The position numbers were made by a program, and so were the translations under genes. The notes beneath the pieces are model-generated. The model worked only from the letters and a program-made list of their open reading frames with translations, was not told the origin of the DNA and made no database searches. From positions 1 to 64,000 of the forward strand of contig NZ_JNNO01000014.1 in NCBI RefSeq assembly GCF_000735585.1: a stretch of DNA of 64,000 nt, in the 5' to 3' direction. Positions 62,223 to 64,000 of this stretch are shown one piece after another. The first letter of the stretch is position 1, and each line of letters starts with the position of its first letter. Source of the DNA: Devosia sp. LC5. GTDB taxonomy: Bacteria; Pseudomonadota; Alphaproteobacteria; Rhizobiales; Devosiaceae.

Positions 62223-64000
62223 AACGGTCCGTTACCGAACCCCAGACGGCAAAAGGACGCTTCGGCATGACGCGCCGGCGGATGATCCTGGGTGGATCGC
62301 TTCTCGGCGGTGCTCTATTGGTCGGCTATGTAGCCACCCATCCCATGCAGGTCGTCGGCGCCATATTGAGTGGCGGTGGTACCGACCCCGAGCCCAGCGC
62401 CTTCGGCTCCTTCATTCGCATCGATGCCGATGGATGGGTGACGATCGTGAACAAGCAGCAGGAACTGGGGCAGGGCATCCACGCCGGACTGGCCGCGATC
62501 ATTACCGAAGAACTTGATGCCGACTGGGACCGCGTTCGCGTTATCGATGCGCGCAGCAATTTCGGCGCCTATGGCACGCAAGTAACCGGCGCGTCCAATT
62601 CCATCGCGACCCATTGGGACTCCATGCGCAATGCCGGTGCGGCGGCGCGCGCCATGTTTGTGAACGCAGCCGCCCAGCGCTGGAACGTTCCGCCCGGGTC
62701 CATCGATGTGCGCGACGGCGTCGTCACGCATGCAGGCTCCGGCCAGTCTGCGGCATTTGCCGATCTGCTCGAGGCAGCCTCCCGCCAGGCCCCCCCGCAG
62801 GTGCCGATGCTCAAGGATCCGTCCGCCTATCGGCTGATCGGCTCCGAAAGGGTGCGCCGCAAGGACAGCCTAGCCAAGAGCACAGGCGCTCAGGTCTATA
62901 CTCAAGATGTCCAGCGCCCGAACATGCTCGTTGCCATGGTGGCGCATAGCCCACGTTTCGGCGGACGGCTGGCCCGGTTCGACGCCTCCGACGCCCTCAA
63001 CGTCCGGGGCGTCGTGGATGTCTTCGCCATCGACACTGGTGTTGCGGTACTGGCCGAGACAACTTATGCGGCGCGCCTCGGGCGCGAGGCCCTACGCATT
63101 GAATGGGACGATACGGACGCTGAAATGCGCTCGTCGTCCGACCTCTTTCAGTACTATCACGACATCGCGGAAGGGCGAGGCGATGTCCAGCCAGCGGACT
63201 TTGAGACCATCGGCGAGAATGCCGATGCTCCCTTCGAGGGTGACGTGGTCGACTTCGCCTTCGACTTCCCCTATCTCGCCCACGCGCCCATGGAGACGCT
63301 TGACTGCGTTGCCGAGATCAATGGCTGGGACGTCTCCATTACCTCGGGCGCCCATATGGCTACGATAGACCAGGTGGTCGCCGCTCTGACGGCACGCACC
63401 CTGCCGGGAAAGGTGGACCTCGAAGTCATCCCGGCTGGCGGCTCCTTTGGCCGGCGCGGCTTGCCCCAGTCCGATTACGTGGCCGAATGCGTCCGCATTG
63501 CCCAACGCGTACAGGGCCGAGCGATCAAACTCATCTGGACTCGCGAGGACGAGATGGCAGGTGGGTATTACCGACCCATGTCGCATCACCGCGTCTGGGT
63601 GCAGACGAGGTCCGACGGTCTCCCGGAGCGCTGGCGCATCCACAGCGTCTGCCAATCGGTGGTGCCGATCCCGCTGATGCCAAACCGGCTGGCCACCGAA
63701 GGCATCAGCCACTCGCCCTATTTCTCCACTGCCACTACGGTGAAAGGGAAGATATTCACCCCCAGTTTCCCGGTGGTCTGTAGCCTCTGGCGCTCGGTAG
63801 GTCATTCCCACACCGCCATGGTGATGGAACATATCATCGACCAGCTGGCCCGCCGGGCTGATCGCGATCCGGCCGAGTATCGTCGCACGCTTTATCAGGC
63901 CGCAGGCGACACGCGCCGCATCGCCGTGCTCGACGAGCTGCTGCTGCGCTCCGAATGGGATCGTCCGCTCGAACAGGGGTGGGCCCGCGGGCTCGCCGTT
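62219..64000 (+). CDS. molybdenum-binding large subunit, isoquinoline-1-oxidoreductase type (IorB-like), partial
   Basis: The frame from the ATG at 62219 (overlapping the cytochrome stop) stays open for 594 codons to the right edge, so the C-terminus is missing. It starts with a twin-arginine signal (MTRRRMILGGSLLGGALLVG) and continues with the IorB-type pattern: FIRIDADGWVTIVNKQQELGQGIHAGLA, YGTQVTGASNSIATHWDSMRNAGAAARAM, IPAGGSFGRRGLP and SLWRSVGHSHTAMVMEHIIDQLA. This places the complex in the periplasm. The catalytic glutamate of the family lies in the missing part, so activity cannot be judged. Confidence 0.88.
   Translation, partial: MKRSVTEPQTAKGRFGMTRRRMILGGSLLGGALLVGYVATHPMQVVGAILSGGGTDPEPSAFGSFIRIDADGWVTIVNKQQELGQGIHAGLAAIITEELDADWDRVRVIDARSNFGAYGTQVTGASNSIATHWDSMRNAGAAARAMFVNAAAQRWNVPPGSIDVRDGVVTHAGSGQSAAFADLLEAASRQAPPQVPMLKDPSAYRLIGSERVRRKDSLAKSTGAQVYTQDVQRPNMLVAMVAHSPRFGGRLARFDASDALNVRGVVDVFAIDTGVAVLAETTYAARLGREALRIEWDDTDAEMRSSSDLFQYYHDIAEGRGDVQPADFETIGENADAPFEGDVVDFAFDFPYLAHAPMETLDCVAEINGWDVSITSGAHMATIDQVVAALTARTLPGKVDLEVIPAGGSFGRRGLPQSDYVAECVRIAQRVQGRAIKLIWTREDEMAGGYYRPMSHHRVWVQTRSDGLPERWRIHSVCQSVVPIPLMPNRLATEGISHSPYFSTATTVKGKIFTPSFPVVCSLWRSVGHSHTAMVMEHIIDQLARRADRDPAEYRRTLYQAAGDTRRIAVLDELLLRSEWDRPLEQGWARGLAV

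Overview
The window reads as a high-GC alphaproteobacterial chromosome, most likely Hyphomicrobiales and possibly Devosia-like. This rests on the codon use, the many ABC solute importers, the REP-like palindromes and the recognisable families; no rRNA is present to settle it. Gene density is high for 0-9 kb. After that, metabolic cassettes alternate with gene-poor, decayed junctions, which suggests a chromosome arm built by repeated acquisition.

0-9.2 kb (core-like): DEAD-box RNA helicase with a DbpA-type C-terminus; an SDR oxidoreductase; a guanidine-II (mini-ykkC) riboswitch directly upstream of an SMR guanidinium exporter; a membrane protein; a molybdopterin oxidoreductase; a TauE/SafE permease; a glyoxalase-related protein; a YfcG-type glutathione transferase. 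9.2-13.5 kb: tRNA-Ser(GCU) followed by a tyrosine recombinase, two small unknown genes and a ParA/ribbon-helix-helix pair that ends next to nine tandem copies of an 8-bp unit, so probably an integrated element with its own partition-like module.

13.6-20.5 kb: GntR regulator and a spermidine/putrescine-type ABC importer, with a consensus sigma-54 promoter, a creatinase-like M24 protein and a broken flavin reductase. 20.9-29.1 kb: ROK regulator, MBL-fold hydrolase, sugar-type ABC importer and a second creatinase-fold protein. 29.7-34.6 kb (minus strand): an unusual module with a GIY-YIG/DUF4357 protein, a soluble FtsH-like AAA+ zinc protease and five small proteins; it is bordered by gene-poor DNA that contains an 82-nt near-perfect hairpin. 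This is the best candidate here for an undescribed system. 35.8-44 kb: ROK regulator divergent from ugpBAEC-like genes, two glycerophosphodiester phosphodiesterases and an inositol-monophosphatase-family enzyme, which together look like a glycerophosphodiester (perhaps glycerophosphoinositol) uptake and breakdown operon.

44.5-51 kb: LysR regulator and a 2-aminoethylphosphonate-type importer with a PbfA-like PLP enzyme; the block is bracketed by two copies of a 27-bp sequence. 51.3-52.9 kb: remnants of a PQQ dehydrogenase and a TonB receptor. 53.1-56.9 kb: a periplasmic aldehyde oxidoreductase (PaoABC type) whose large subunit lacks the catalytic glutamate. 57-60.7 kb: AraC regulator, two small envelope proteins and a MarR/SDR pair with a clear operator. 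61-64 kb: a second, isoquinoline-oxidoreductase-type molybdenum hydroxylase with a dihaem-type cytochrome; its large subunit runs off the right edge.
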